64,000 bases of DNA from Bacteroidales bacterium (GTDB lineage: Bacteria > Bacteroidota > Bacteroidia > Bacteroidales > Bacteroidaceae). The notes below the pieces were generated by a model. It made no database searches and was not told the DNA's origin. It saw only the letters and a list, made by a program, of their open reading frames with translations. A program made the position numbers and the translations under genes. The stretch's first letter is position 1. Every line of letters begins with the position of its first letter. The stretch is from positions 93,051-157,050 of the forward strand of contig SFFB01000005.1 of NCBI GenBank assembly GCA_004557035.1, written 5' to 3'. This document shows positions 15,679 through 25,635 of this stretch, one piece after another.

Positions 15679-16683
15679 ATGGAAAAAATCAATGCCGTAA
15701 TCACCGGTGTTGGCGGATATGTCCCCGAATACGTCCTCAACAACGATGAACTCTCTCGTATGGTCGACACCAACGACGAGTGGATTATGACCCGTATCGG
15801 TATCAAAGAGCGCCGCATCCTCAACGAGGAAGGTCTGGGTACAAGCTATATGGCCCGTAAGGCCGTGAAACAACTGCTCGAAAAGACCGGCACCGACCCT
15901 ATGGAAGTGGACTGTCTCATCATAGCCACCACCACACCCGACTACCATTTCCCCTCAACATCGTCTATCGTCATCGGTCGTACGGGTATGAAAAATGCCT
16001 TCGCCATCGATATGCAAGCCGCTTGCTGCGGTTTCCTCTTCGCGATGGATGCTGCTGCCGGTATGGTGCAGAGCGGACGCTATAAGAAGATTATCGTTTG
16101 CGGTGCCGACAAGATGTCGAGCATTGTGGACTATACCGACCGCGCTACCTGCCCCATCTTTGGTGACGGTGCCGCTGCCGTGATGGTGGAGCCTTCGACC
16201 GAAGAGGGTATGGGCTGGCAGGACTCTTTCCTGCGTACCGACGGTCTGGGTCTGCCCTTCCTTTGTCTCAAAGCCGGCGGCTCAGTGTGCAGCCCGTCCT
16301 ATTTCACCATAGACCACCGCATGCACTACCTGCATCAGGAAGGCCGCACCGTGTTTAAGTTCGCCGTCACAAATATGAGCGACGCTTGTGCCACCGTGGC
16401 TGAGCGCAATGGCTTGAACAAAGACAATATTGCCTGGGTTATTCCTCATCAGGCCAACGTGCGCATCATTGAAGCCGTGGCCAATCGTCTCGAACTGCCA
16501 ATGGACAAGATGATGGTCAACATTCAGCGTTATGGCAACACTTCGGCCGGTACGCTCCCCTTGGCCATCTGGGACTATGAAAAACAGCTCAAGAAAGGCG
16601 ACAACCTCATCCTCGGTGCCTTCGGTGCCGGTTTCACTTGGGGCGCAGCCTATCTGAAGTGGGCCTACGACGGCGCAAAATAA
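15679..16683 (+). CDS. fabH: 3-oxoacyl-ACP synthase III (KAS III, FabH)
   Basis: This 334-residue enzyme starts fatty-acid chains by condensing an acyl-CoA primer with malonyl-ACP. The catalytic triad is visible: Cys116 in QAACCGF, His in WVIPHQANVRII and Asn in YGNTSAGTLPLA. A second Cys at 117 replaces the usual Ala beside the active site. GGYVPEYVLNNDEL and DEWIMTRIGIKERR are typical of the N-terminus. Full family length. It follows yceD-rpmF, and a hairpin lies after the stop. Confidence 0.95.
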   Translation: MEKINAVITGVGGYVPEYVLNNDELSRMVDTNDEWIMTRIGIKERRILNEEGLGTSYMARKAVKQLLEKTGTDPMEVDCLIIATTTPDYHFPSTSSIVIGRTGMKNAFAIDMQAACCGFLFAMDAAAGMVQSGRYKKIIVCGADKMSSIVDYTDRATCPIFGDGAAAVMVEPSTEEGMGWQDSFLRTDGLGLPFLCLKAGGSVCSPSYFTIDHRMHYLHQEGRTVFKFAVTNMSDACATVAERNGLNKDNIAWVIPHQANVRIIEAVANRLELPMDKMMVNIQRYGNTSAGTLPLAIWDYEKQLKKGDNLILGAFGAGFTWGAAYLKWAYDGAK

Positions 16684-16713
16684 ACCAGACCAAGCAGAGC
16701 TGCAAGATAAAAG

Positions 16714-16758
16714 AACGGGGCGAGGCAGTGGCTTTGGAAGCTGTTGCAACGCCCCGTT
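16714..16758 (+). terminator. Hairpin after fabH
   Basis: A 9-bp perfect GC-rich stem (16714-16722 with 16750-16758) has a 27-base loop. There is only a short T stretch after it, so termination is likely but not certain. Confidence 0.5.
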
Positions 16759-16886
16759 TCGCAGTTAACGAGCGGGTTCCGTGGACAAGGTGAAGAGCCT
16801 GACTATAGGTTCTGTGTCATTGATCTGCCTGCATTTTATCAGAGGCAACACGCCATCCCTCCGTACATCAATCATAGACAATACTT

Positions 16887-17768
16887 ATGCACAAAGCCGG
16901 CTTTGTCAACATCGTGGGCAACCCGAATGTGGGTAAATCGTCGCTGATGAACTTGTTTGTCGGCGAACGCATTTCGATTGCCACATTCAAGGCACAGACT
17001 ACACGCCACCGCATTATGGGTATCATCAACTCTGACGACGCCCAAATTGTCTTTTCAGACACTCCGGGCGTGTTGAAACCCAACTATAAACTCCAAGAGT
17101 CGATGCTGGCCTTCTCGGAGTCGGCCTTGCGCGATGCCGACGTGTTGCTCTATGTCACCGACGTGGTGGAAACGCCCGACAAACATAGTGACTTCATCCG
17201 CAAGGTCGAGGCGCTGAATGTGCCCGTGCTGGTACTCATCAACAAAATTGACCTCACCGACCAGAAGGGGCTGGAGAAACTTGTGCAGACTTGGCACGAC
17301 ATTTTCCCCTCGGCTGAGATATTCCCCGTGTCAGCCAAGGCCCGCTTCAACGTGGACAATGTGTTGAGGCGCGTGAGGGAGCTGCTGCCCGAGTCGCCAC
17401 CCTATTTCGGCAAAGACCAATGGACCGACCGCCCGGCACGTTTCTTCGTGACGGAGATTATCCGCGAGAAAATCTTGCTCTATTACGACAAGGAAATCCC
17501 CTATGCCACCGAAGTGGTGGTGGAGCAGTTCAAGGAGTCGGACAAGGTAATAAAAATCAACGCCGTGATCTATGTGGAGCGCGACAGTCAGAAGGGCATC
17601 ATCATTGGTCATCAGGGTGTAGCCATCAAAAAGGTGTCAACCGAAGCCCGGCGTACGCTTGAGAAGTTTTTCGGCAAATCCATCTATCTGGAACTGTTCG
17701 TGAAGGTGGACAAAGACTGGCGCAACGCCGAAGGTCGCCTCGAGGCATACGGCTATAAGTTGGACTGA
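16887..17768 (+). CDS. era: GTPase Era
   Basis: This 293-residue protein binds the 3' end of 16S rRNA during 30S assembly. G1 is GNPNVGKSS, the effector region includes TTRHRIMGI, G3 is DTPG, and G4 is NKID. The C-terminal KH domain (~200-290) has EQFKESDKVIKINAVIYVE and GHQGVAIKKVSTEARR in sequence. Length is normal. der begins 51 bases later, so era and der are probably cotranscribed. Confidence 0.96.
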   Translation: MHKAGFVNIVGNPNVGKSSLMNLFVGERISIATFKAQTTRHRIMGIINSDDAQIVFSDTPGVLKPNYKLQESMLAFSESALRDADVLLYVTDVVETPDKHSDFIRKVEALNVPVLVLINKIDLTDQKGLEKLVQTWHDIFPSAEIFPVSAKARFNVDNVLRRVRELLPESPPYFGKDQWTDRPARFFVTEIIREKILLYYDKEIPYATEVVVEQFKESDKVIKINAVIYVERDSQKGIIIGHQGVAIKKVSTEARRTLEKFFGKSIYLELFVKVDKDWRNAEGRLEAYGYKLD

Positions 17769-17819
17769 ACCGACGCCGCCTTTGCCGTAAGACACACCCC
17801 AAAACAGAAAATCAGAATT

Positions 17820-19136
17820 ATGTCTAAGTTAGTAGCAATAGTAGGTCGTCCCAATGTGGGCAAGAGCACATTGTTCAATCGTCTGACCGGTACGCGGCAG
17901 GCCATTGTGAGCGATGTGGCCGGAACCACGCGCGACCGCCAGTATGGCAAATGCGAGTGGGGCGGCAAGGAGTTTTCCATCGTCGACACCGGCGGATGGG
18001 TGGTCAACTCTGACGACATTTTTGAAGAAGAAATACGCAAGCAGGTGATTTTGGCCACTGAAGAGGCTGATGTCATCCTGTTTCTCGTCGACGTGAAAAA
18101 CGGCGTGACCGACCTTGACAGCGAGGTGGCCCAGATACTCCGCCAAGCTAATATGCCCGTCATTTTGTGTGCCAACAAGACCGACAGCAACGAAGACCGC
18201 TATGGCTCGGCTGAGTTTTATTCACTCGGATTGGGCGACCCTTATTGTGTCTCGGCCGCCACGGGAGCCGGCACCGGCGATTTGCTCGACCAGATACTTG
18301 AGAAATTCGGTCCCGACCTTGACGACGAGAGCGGCGAAGACCCCATTCCCCGTTTTTCGGTGGTGGGCCGACCCAATGTAGGCAAGAGCAGCATCATCAA
18401 TGCCTTTATCGGCGAAGACCGCCACATTGTCACCAACATAGCCGGCACCACCCGCGACAGCATTCTGACACGCTACAACAAGTTCGGCTTTGACTTCTTC
18501 CTCGTAGACACCGCCGGTATTCGCAAGAAAAACAAGGTGAACGAAGACCTCGAGTTTTATTCGGTGATGTGCTCCATTCGCGCCATCGAATACTCAGATG
18601 TCTGCATCCTGCTCATCGACGCCACCCGAGGCATAGAGGGACAAGACATGAACATCGTGCAAATCATCCAGCGCAATGGCAAAGGCCTGGTCGTGGTGGT
18701 GAACAAATGGGACCTCGTCGAGGACAAGAGCAAAGAGGCCGTGGCCTTCTTTGAAAACGCCATCCGTGAGCGTATGGCACCCTTCACCAACTTCCCCATC
18801 GTGTTTGCCTCGGCCCTTACCAAGCAACGTATCTTCAAGGTGCTTGAAGTGGCCAATGCCGTCTATGACAACCGTTGCCGCAGGGTGAGCACGTCGAAGC
18901 TCAACGAAGAGATGTTGCCCCTCATCGAAGCCTATCCGCCTCCTTCCATCAAGGGCAAATACATCAAAATCAAATATTGTGCACAGATACCCGACGTCAA
19001 AGTGCCGTCGTTTGTGTTCTATGCCAACCTGCCGCAGTATATCAAGGATCCTTACAAGCGTTTCTTGGAAAACAAAATCCGCGAGCGCTGGAACTTTGAG
19101 GGTACTCCCATAAATATATATATACGTCAGAAGTGA
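17820..19136 (+). CDS. der: GTPase Der (EngA)
   Basis: This 438-residue protein has two GTPase domains in tandem (G1 GRPNVGKST near the start and GRPNVGKSS near residue 181) and a C-terminal KH-like domain. VAGTTRDRQYG and IAGTTRDSILT are the two switch I regions, and NKTD and NKWD are the two G4 motifs. Der acts in 50S subunit assembly. The stop overlaps the start of the next small lipoprotein gene (TGATG). Confidence 0.97.
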   Translation: MSKLVAIVGRPNVGKSTLFNRLTGTRQAIVSDVAGTTRDRQYGKCEWGGKEFSIVDTGGWVVNSDDIFEEEIRKQVILATEEADVILFLVDVKNGVTDLDSEVAQILRQANMPVILCANKTDSNEDRYGSAEFYSLGLGDPYCVSAATGAGTGDLLDQILEKFGPDLDDESGEDPIPRFSVVGRPNVGKSSIINAFIGEDRHIVTNIAGTTRDSILTRYNKFGFDFFLVDTAGIRKKNKVNEDLEFYSVMCSIRAIEYSDVCILLIDATRGIEGQDMNIVQIIQRNGKGLVVVVNKWDLVEDKSKEAVAFFENAIRERMAPFTNFPIVFASALTKQRIFKVLEVANAVYDNRCRRVSTSKLNEEMLPLIEAYPPPSIKGKYIKIKYCAQIPDVKVPSFVFYANLPQYIKDPYKRFLENKIRERWNFEGTPINIYIRQK

Positions 19137-19570
19137 TGCCCGTAGAGCCTATGCACCGCTTGTGTCGGATAGTGATGTGGTTGGGTCTTGTCTGCCTCAC
19201 ATTGAGTTGTGGCGGCAATCGAAGTGACCAAGGTCGAGGAAGTTATCGCCCCGACAGCCTTACGGCCGAGACCGTCACGGAGGTTTTTGACCGCTACGTG
19301 CAGGGCGACTATGAGGGTTATGTAGCCGCCATGGCCTCGCTCGACGACAAGCCGGCAGACTATAAGAGCCAGATGGCTTTGGTCTATAAACAACACGCCG
19401 CAGAGCATCAGGGTGACGACCGATTGCGAGACTTCAAGGTGTTGCGCATCGAGACGGCCGATGACGGCAGAGCCGCCCAAGCCTTTCTCGAGACCACCTA
19501 TGCCAACGGCGAGCACGAAGAAATCATGCTCTCGTTTGTACACGACGGAAAGGCTTGGCGTTTGAGATAA
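19136..19570 (+). CDS. Small lipoprotein, DUF4878-like
   Basis: This 144-residue protein begins MPVEPMHRLCRIVMWLGL, with a lipobox LTLSC, so it is probably a lipoprotein. The rest has the pattern of DUF4878/NTF2-like domains (ETVTEVFDRYVQGDYEGYV ... ETTYANGEHEEIMLSFVHDGKAW, quoted in parts). The start codon overlaps the stop of der by one base; a GTG one codon earlier and an ATG five codons later are alternatives. Function unknown. It sits between der and the nqr operon. Confidence 0.65.
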   Translation: MPVEPMHRLCRIVMWLGLVCLTLSCGGNRSDQGRGSYRPDSLTAETVTEVFDRYVQGDYEGYVAAMASLDDKPADYKSQMALVYKQHAAEHQGDDRLRDFKVLRIETADDGRAAQAFLETTYANGEHEEIMLSFVHDGKAWRLR

Positions 19571-19594
19571 GCAAAAATGAAATAATATCCCCAT

Positions 19595-20950
19595 ATGGAA
19601 CGATTGTACAAAATCAAGAAAGGACTTGACCTTAACCTCAAGGGTAAGGCTGTCCTCGAGCTACAACCGCTGAAAACCTCGGGCGAGTATGCCATCGTCC
19701 CCGACGACTTTCACGGTATGGTGCCTCGTCTCGTCGTAAAAGAAGGTGAGCAGGTCTTGGCCGGCCAACCACTTTTCGTGGACAAGGCTACTGAGAGAAT
19801 TAAGGTGGTTTCGCCTGTGAGCGGAACGGTGTCGGCCATCGTGCGCGGTGAGCGCCGCAAGATCTTGCGCGTTTGTGTCAAAGCAAATGCCCAACAAGAA
19901 AATCACGACTTTGGTAAGGCCGACCTCGGCAAACTCTCGGCAGAGTCGGTGATTGAACTGTTGCTCTCTTCCGGCCTCTTCGCCTTTGTGCGTCAGCGGC
20001 CTTATGACGTGGTGGCCAATCCGGCAGATCAGCCCAAGGCCATCTTTGTCTCTGCTTTCAGCAAGATGCCTTTGGCTGCAGATTTCACTTTTGCTGCTCA
20101 AGGTCGCGAAGAAGCCTTTAAGAACGGTTTGCGCACACTGGCCAAAATCGCCAAAGTGCATCTCGGCATTTCGCCAGACCAAATCAACACGCCACTGCTG
20201 CCTGTCAGCGAGGTTGAGGTAAGCGTGTTTGACGGCCCTAACCCCTCTGGCAATGTCGGTGTGCAGATTAATCACATCGACCCTGTCAACAAGGGCGAAG
20301 TGGTCTGGACGCTCGATCCCGGCGTGGTCATTATGCTGGGCGAATTGGTAGAGACCGGCCATGTCAACCTGACCCGCCGCATCGCCGTGGCAGGTTCGCA
20401 TGTGGCCTCTCCCCGCTATGTGGAGGTGAAGATTGGTGCACCGCTTGCCGACATTCTGGCTGAACAGACAGACCTTAAGGCCGAGCATCAGCGCATCATC
20501 AACGGCAATCCGCTGGTTGGTGCCAAGGCTGAGGCTGACGGTTACCTTTCCGCTTTTGCCGGTGAGGTCTGTGTCATCCCTGAAGGCGACGACGTGAATG
20601 AAGTCTTTGGTTGGATTGCGCCCCGCTTCAACCAGTTCTCTACGAGCCGCAGTTATTTCTCGTGGATGTTTGGCAAGAACCGTCAATACGACCTCGACTG
20701 CCGCATCAAGGGCGGCGAGCGCCACATGATTATGAGCGGTGAATACGACCGTGTGTTCCCTATGGACATTTATGCCGGCTATCTGATTAAAGCCATCATC
20801 ACCGGCGACATCGACAAACAAGAAGAATTGGGCATTTATGAAGTAGCTCCCGAAGATTTTGCCGTGGCAGAATTTGTGGACTCTTCAAAACTCGAACTGC
20901 AACGCATCGTGCGCGAAGGTCTTGACATCTTGCGCAAAGAGAATGCCTAA
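19595..20950 (+). CDS. nqrA: Na+-translocating NADH:quinone reductase subunit A
   Basis: This 451-residue peripheral subunit of Na+-NQR is implicated in quinone binding. It opens with IKKGLDLNLKGKAVLEL, the typical NqrA N-terminus, and has VVKEGEQVLAGQPLFVDK and the C-terminal IYEVAPEDFAVAEFVDSSK region, quoted in parts. Length is normal. It is first of six genes in the order nqrABCDEF with short gaps, which form one operon. Confidence 0.96.
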   Translation: MERLYKIKKGLDLNLKGKAVLELQPLKTSGEYAIVPDDFHGMVPRLVVKEGEQVLAGQPLFVDKATERIKVVSPVSGTVSAIVRGERRKILRVCVKANAQQENHDFGKADLGKLSAESVIELLLSSGLFAFVRQRPYDVVANPADQPKAIFVSAFSKMPLAADFTFAAQGREEAFKNGLRTLAKIAKVHLGISPDQINTPLLPVSEVEVSVFDGPNPSGNVGVQINHIDPVNKGEVVWTLDPGVVIMLGELVETGHVNLTRRIAVAGSHVASPRYVEVKIGAPLADILAEQTDLKAEHQRIINGNPLVGAKAEADGYLSAFAGEVCVIPEGDDVNEVFGWIAPRFNQFSTSRSYFSWMFGKNRQYDLDCRIKGGERHMIMSGEYDRVFPMDIYAGYLIKAIITGDIDKQEELGIYEVAPEDFAVAEFVDSSKLELQRIVREGLDILRKENA

Positions 20951-21005
20951 GTCTTTCATCATTCATCCATTACTCCCTATTCAGGCGACGAAATTTTAGC
21001 ATAAT

Positions 21006-22181
21006 ATGATAAAGAAAATTCTTGATAAAATGCGTCCCAGCTTTCAAGACGGCGGTAAGCTCAAAGCCTTCCGCTCTGTGTTTGAAGGTATGGAAACATT
21101 CTTGTTGGTGCCCAACACCACGTCAAAGACCGGTGTGAGCATACACGACGCCATCGACTCGAAGCGCATTATGTCGTTTGTGGTCATAGCCTTGTTGCCC
21201 GCCTTGTTTTTTGGTATGTACAACATTGGCTACTGGAATGCCGTAGCTTCCGGCCATTTGGCTGATGCCTCCTTCTTTGGCATGTTCTTCTACGGTCTGG
21301 CCGTGATGTTGCCCAAGATTGTGGTGAGCTATGCCGTTGGTCTTGGCATTGAGTTTATCGTGGCACAGTGGAAACACGAAGAAATCCAGGAAGGTTATCT
21401 CGTCACGGGTCTGCTCATTCCTATGATTGTCCCCGTGGGCTGTCCGCTCTGGATGCTCGCCGTGGCCGTAGCCTTCTCCGTGATTTTTGCCAAAGAAATC
21501 TATGGCGGCACGGGTATGAATATCTTCAACCCCGCCTTGGTGGCCCGTGCCTTCCTCTTCTTTGCCTATCCTTCAAAGATGAGCGGCGACAGTGTTTGGG
21601 TAAATCTTGACCCCGTGCTCGGTCTCGGTTTCCAAGCCCCCGATGCTTACACGCTGGCCACCCCGCTGGGTCAGGCCGCTGCCGGCCATCCCGTCACGAC
21701 AGATTTCTCACACATGATTAGCGGTTTGATGCCCGGTTCCATCGGCGAGACCAGTGTCATTGCCATTGCCATTGGTGCCGCCATATTGCTCTGGACGAAG
21801 ATTGCCTCTTGGCGCACGATGTCGAGTGTGTTTATCGGTGGAGCCTTGACTGCTTTCCTCTTCAATGTCTCTGGTATGGAGTCGGGCGTGGCTACGATGC
21901 CTTGGTACCACCATCTCGTGTTGGGCGGTTTCTGCTTTGGTGCCGTCTTTATGGCCACCGACCCCGTCACCAGTTCGCGCACGGCCTCAGGCCAATACGT
22001 CTACGGCTTCCTTATCGGTGTGCTGGCCATTGTCATCCGTGTGCTCAACCCCGGTTATCCTGAAGGCATGATGCTGGCCATCTTGTTTATGAATATGTTT
22101 GCCCCGCTCATCGACTATTGCGTGGTGCAGCGCAACATCAGTCGCCGTGCACGCCGTGCCAAAACCTCTCAAAAGAATTAA
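21006..22181 (+). CDS. nqrB: Na+-NQR subunit B
   Basis: This 391-residue membrane subunit carries a covalently bound FMN and riboflavin in characterised complexes. TLATPLGQA holds Thr219, which aligns with the FMN-linked Thr of the S-x-A-T-type motif. GGTGMNIFNPALVARAF and FMATDPVTS are family signatures. Multiple transmembrane helices are evident from ~55 onward. The C-terminus is basic (SRRARRAKTSQKN). Confidence 0.96.
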   Translation: MIKKILDKMRPSFQDGGKLKAFRSVFEGMETFLLVPNTTSKTGVSIHDAIDSKRIMSFVVIALLPALFFGMYNIGYWNAVASGHLADASFFGMFFYGLAVMLPKIVVSYAVGLGIEFIVAQWKHEEIQEGYLVTGLLIPMIVPVGCPLWMLAVAVAFSVIFAKEIYGGTGMNIFNPALVARAFLFFAYPSKMSGDSVWVNLDPVLGLGFQAPDAYTLATPLGQAAAGHPVTTDFSHMISGLMPGSIGETSVIAIAIGAAILLWTKIASWRTMSSVFIGGALTAFLFNVSGMESGVATMPWYHHLVLGGFCFGAVFMATDPVTSSRTASGQYVYGFLIGVLAIVIRVLNPGYPEGMMLAILFMNMFAPLIDYCVVQRNISRRARRAKTSQKN

Positions 22182-22193
22182 TCACTACGCACC

Positions 22194-22892
22194 ATGAAGA
22201 TCAATACAAACAGTAATACTTATACCATCATCTACGCTTCGGTCGTAGTGATTGTGGTGGCGTTTCTTCTGTCGTTCGCTTCATCAGCCTTGAGTCCCAA
22301 AATCACGGCCAACGAGCGCATCGACAAGCAGAAGCAAATACTCTCGTCGCTGGGTATCAGCGTGCCCCAAGACCAGGTTGAGTCCACTTATGCCTCCACC
22401 GTTGTGCGCGACATCATTGTCAACGACAAAGGTGAGGTGGTAGATACAGCCGGCGGTTTTGAAGTAGCCATTAAGGAAATCTGTGCCGACCGCCTGCCTT
22501 TCTATGAATGTCGCGTCGACACCACAACCAAATACGTCATCCCCCTCGTCGGCAAGGGCCTTTGGGGCACCATCTGGGGCTATATCGCCGTCGATGCCGA
22601 CTGCCGCACCATCTATGGCGCCTATTTCAGCCACGAGAGCGAGACCGCAGGACTGGGTGCCTTGATGGCCGAGAAGCCTTTCCAAGACGAGTTTAAGGGC
22701 AAAACCCTCTACGACAAGTCTGGCGCAGTCATTTCAGTAGTGAAATTCGGTGCCAAGAGAGAGAACCCTGCCATGCAGTGTGACGGTCTCTCGGGAGCTA
22801 CACTCACTACCAACGGCATTACCGACATGTTGCGCGACTATGTGGGTATGTACCGCAAATATCTCGACAAAATTTCCTCGACAAACCAATAA
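22194..22892 (+). CDS. nqrC: Na+-NQR subunit C
   Basis: This 232-residue protein has one N-terminal transmembrane helix (~10-32) and a periplasmic FMN-binding domain. CDGLSGATLTTNG holds the S-G-A-T motif whose Thr is the covalent FMN site. GLWGTIWGYIAVD and HESETAGLGALM are conserved in FMN-binding domains. It starts 12 bases after nqrB. Confidence 0.96.
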   Translation: MKINTNSNTYTIIYASVVVIVVAFLLSFASSALSPKITANERIDKQKQILSSLGISVPQDQVESTYASTVVRDIIVNDKGEVVDTAGGFEVAIKEICADRLPFYECRVDTTTKYVIPLVGKGLWGTIWGYIAVDADCRTIYGAYFSHESETAGLGALMAEKPFQDEFKGKTLYDKSGAVISVVKFGAKRENPAMQCDGLSGATLTTNGITDMLRDYVGMYRKYLDKISSTNQ

Positions 22893-22905
22893 AAGAGCAT
22901 AAGCT

Positions 22906-23535
22906 ATGAGCCAATTATTTTCAAAAGCCAATCGCCAGGTCTTTGCTACACCGCTCGGTCTCAATCATCCCGTGCTGGTACAGGTGCTCGGCATCTGCTC
23001 GGCCTTGGCTGTCACCGCCAAACTCGAACCCGCCATTGTGATGGGCCTTTCGGTGACGATTATCACCTCTTTCAGCAACGTCATCATCTCTCTCTTGCGC
23101 AAGACCATCCCCATGCGCATCCGCATCATCGTGCAGTTGGTTGTCGTGGCCGCTCTGGTCACTATCGTAAGCCTCGTGCTTAAGGCCTTTGCCTATGATG
23201 TCAGTGTGCAGCTCAGCGTCTATATCGGTCTGATCATCACCAACTGTATCCTGATGGGCCGGCTTGAAGCCTTTGCCATGATGAACGGTCCGTGGGAAAG
23301 TTTCCTCGACGGCATCGGAAACGGCATTGGCTACGCCTACATCCTCGTCATCATTGGCGGTGTGCGTGAACTCTTTGGTGCCGGCACTCTGCTCGATCAC
23401 CAGATTATCCCCACTGCGCTCTATGACGCCGGCTATGTCAACAACGGTATGATGACTATGCCCGCCATGGCCATGATACTTCTGGGTTGCGTCATCTGGG
23501 CACAGCGTGCGCTCACCAAAGACGAGCAGAAGTAA
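22906..23535 (+). CDS. nqrD: Na+-NQR subunit D
   Basis: This 209-residue protein has about six transmembrane helices and belongs to the NqrD/RnfE family. NHPVLVQVLGICSALAVT, NCILMGRLEAFAM and GNGIGYAYIL are family stretches; NqrD and NqrE form a pseudosymmetric pair with a membrane iron centre. Order and spacing within nqrABCDEF support the call. Confidence 0.95.
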   Translation: MSQLFSKANRQVFATPLGLNHPVLVQVLGICSALAVTAKLEPAIVMGLSVTIITSFSNVIISLLRKTIPMRIRIIVQLVVVAALVTIVSLVLKAFAYDVSVQLSVYIGLIITNCILMGRLEAFAMMNGPWESFLDGIGNGIGYAYILVIIGGVRELFGAGTLLDHQIIPTALYDAGYVNNGMMTMPAMAMILLGCVIWAQRALTKDEQK

Positions 23536-23573
23536 GTTTCATTCCATTCCCTAACCTTCAGAAACAATAAACG

Positions 23574-24200
23574 ATGGAACATACATTGAGTCTTTTTGTC
23601 CGCTCCATTTTTGTGGACAACATGATATTCGCCTCCTTCCTCGGCATGTGCTCCTATCTGGCCGTCAGCAAAAACGTCAAGACCTCGCTTGGTCTGGGTA
23701 TTGCCGTAACGTTTGTGCTGCTCGTCACCGTGCCGGTGGACTATCTGCTTCAGACCAAAGTGCTGGCCAAAGACGGCATCTTCGGTCAAGACCTCACCTA
23801 TCTCTCTTTCATTCTCTTCATTGCCGTCATCGCCGGCATTGTGCAGTTGGTTGAGATGGTCGTGGAGCGTTTCTCTCCTTCACTTTATGGTGCCTTGGGC
23901 ATCTTCTTGCCCCTCATCGCCGTGAACTGTGCCATTATGGGTGCGAGCCTTTTTATGCAGCAACGCATCAACATGGACCCTGCCACCAGTTCGCAGGCCA
24001 TTGGCGGTCTTGGCGACGCCTTTGTCTATGCCCTCAGCAGTGGTATTGGCTGGATTTTGGCCATTGTCGGTCTGGCTGCCATTCGTGAAAAAATGGCCTA
24101 TACCGACGTGCCCCGTCCGCTGCGTGGTCTCGGCATCACCTTCATCACCGTCGGCCTTATGGCTATGGCATTTATGTGTTTCTCGGGCTTGAGCCTTTGA
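23574..24200 (+). CDS. nqrE: Na+-NQR subunit E
   Basis: This 208-residue membrane protein of the NqrE/RnfA family has about six helices. VDNMIFASFLGMCSYLAVSK and AVNCAIMGASLFM hold conserved Cys residues that ligate the iron centre between NqrD and NqrE. It starts 38 bases after nqrD. Confidence 0.95.
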   Translation: MEHTLSLFVRSIFVDNMIFASFLGMCSYLAVSKNVKTSLGLGIAVTFVLLVTVPVDYLLQTKVLAKDGIFGQDLTYLSFILFIAVIAGIVQLVEMVVERFSPSLYGALGIFLPLIAVNCAIMGASLFMQQRINMDPATSSQAIGGLGDAFVYALSSGIGWILAIVGLAAIREKMAYTDVPRPLRGLGITFITVGLMAMAFMCFSGLSL

Positions 24201-24218
24201 TTAATAGAGTCAACAACT

Positions 24219-25493
24219 ATGGATATACCATTTATTCTTTCCAGCATAGGCGTATTTCTTGCCATCATTCTCATTTTGGTCGTCATTTTGCTTGTGGCCA
24301 AAAAATATCTTACGCCCGAGGGAGAAGTCACCCTCACCCTCAACGGCAAGAAGCAAATCAAGGTGGCTCAGGGCGGCAGCCTGCTTTCCACGCTTTCTGA
24401 AAACGGCATCTACCTTCCGTCGGCTTGTGGCGGCAAAGGCTCTTGTGCCCAGTGTAAATGCCAGGTGCCCGAGGGCGGTGGCGATATTCTTGATGTGGAG
24501 AAAGGCCATTTCAGCCGTAAGCAAATCAAGGAGCACTACCGTCTGGGTTGCCAGTGCAAAGTCAAGGGCGACCTTGCCGTCACCGTTCCCGACAGTGTGC
24601 TTGGCGTGAAAGAGTGGGAGTGTGAAGTCATTTCCAACAAAAACGTCGCCACCTTCATCAAAGAGTTCATCGTGGCCTTGCCTCCCGGCGAGCATATGGA
24701 CTTCGTGCCCGGATCGTATGCCCAGATTAAAATCCCTGCCTACGAGATGGACTACGACAAAGACATCGACAAGGCCCTCATCGGCGACGAATATCTGCCG
24801 GCTTGGGAGAAGTTCGGTCTCTTTGGCCTGAAGTGCCGCAATACCGAGCCTACCATCCGTGCCTACTCAATGGCCAACTATCCTGCCGAGGGCGACCGCA
24901 TTATGCTCACCGTGCGCATTGCCACGCCGCCTTTCAAGCCCAAAGAACAAGGTCCCGGGTTCCAGGACGTGATGCCCGGTATCGCCTCTTCTTATATTTT
25001 CACCCTCAAGCCCGGCGACAAAGTCGTGATGAGTGGTCCTTATGGCGATTTCCATCCCATCTTCGACTCCAAGAAAGAGATGATGTGGGTGGGCGGTGGT
25101 GCCGGTATGGCCCCGCTCCGTGCCCAGATTATGCATATGACCCACACGCTCAAGACTACCGACCGCAAGATGTCTTATTTCTACGGTGCTCGTGCGCTCA
25201 ATGAGGTGTTCTATCTTGACGACTTCCTGGCCCTTGAGAAGGAGTTCCCCAACTTCTCTTTCCATCTGGCTCTCGACCGTCCCGACCCTGCAGCCGATGC
25301 CGCCGGCGTGAAATACACGGCAGGTTTTGTGCACCAGGTCATCTACGAGACCTATCTCAAAAACCACGAAGCCCCAGAAGACATCGAATACTATATGTGT
25401 GGTCCCGGCCCGATGTCGAAGGCTGTGGTGGGCATGCTCGACAGCCTCGGCGTAGAGCCAGAAAGCATTATGTACGACAACTTCGGCGGTTAA
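24219..25493 (+). CDS. nqrF: Na+-NQR subunit F (NADH-oxidising)
   Basis: This 424-residue subunit accepts electrons from NADH. It has an N-terminal membrane helix (~5-30), a 2Fe-2S ferredoxin domain with CGGKGSCAQCKC and a further Cys in RLGCQCKV, then an FAD/NAD(P)-binding reductase domain with RAYSMANYP, GPYGDFHP and GGGAGMAPLRAQ. EYYMCGPGPM is the NAD-site end. Last gene of the operon; a 17-bp hairpin follows. Confidence 0.97.
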   Translation: MDIPFILSSIGVFLAIILILVVILLVAKKYLTPEGEVTLTLNGKKQIKVAQGGSLLSTLSENGIYLPSACGGKGSCAQCKCQVPEGGGDILDVEKGHFSRKQIKEHYRLGCQCKVKGDLAVTVPDSVLGVKEWECEVISNKNVATFIKEFIVALPPGEHMDFVPGSYAQIKIPAYEMDYDKDIDKALIGDEYLPAWEKFGLFGLKCRNTEPTIRAYSMANYPAEGDRIMLTVRIATPPFKPKEQGPGFQDVMPGIASSYIFTLKPGDKVVMSGPYGDFHPIFDSKKEMMWVGGGAGMAPLRAQIMHMTHTLKTTDRKMSYFYGARALNEVFYLDDFLALEKEFPNFSFHLALDRPDPAADAAGVKYTAGFVHQVIYETYLKNHEAPEDIEYYMCGPGPMSKAVVGMLDSLGVEPESIMYDNFGG

Positions 25494-25527
25494 TCCGCTC
25501 AAACTATCCAATCGCGAGATTGGCACA

Positions 25528-25577
25528 ATAACAACGGCGTGCCCCGGATTACATTCCGATGGGCACGCCGTTGTTAT
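25528..25577. terminator. Strong hairpin ending the nqr operon
   Basis: A 17-bp perfect inverted repeat (25528-25544 with 25561-25577) lies between the convergent nqrF and MFS transporter genes, so it may end transcription from both sides. There is no long T run. Confidence 0.75.
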
Positions 25578-25635
25578 GGGCTTGCATCTACTTCAAATGC
25601 AAAAGGAATTTGTCAAGCCGTTAAGGCAATGGCCA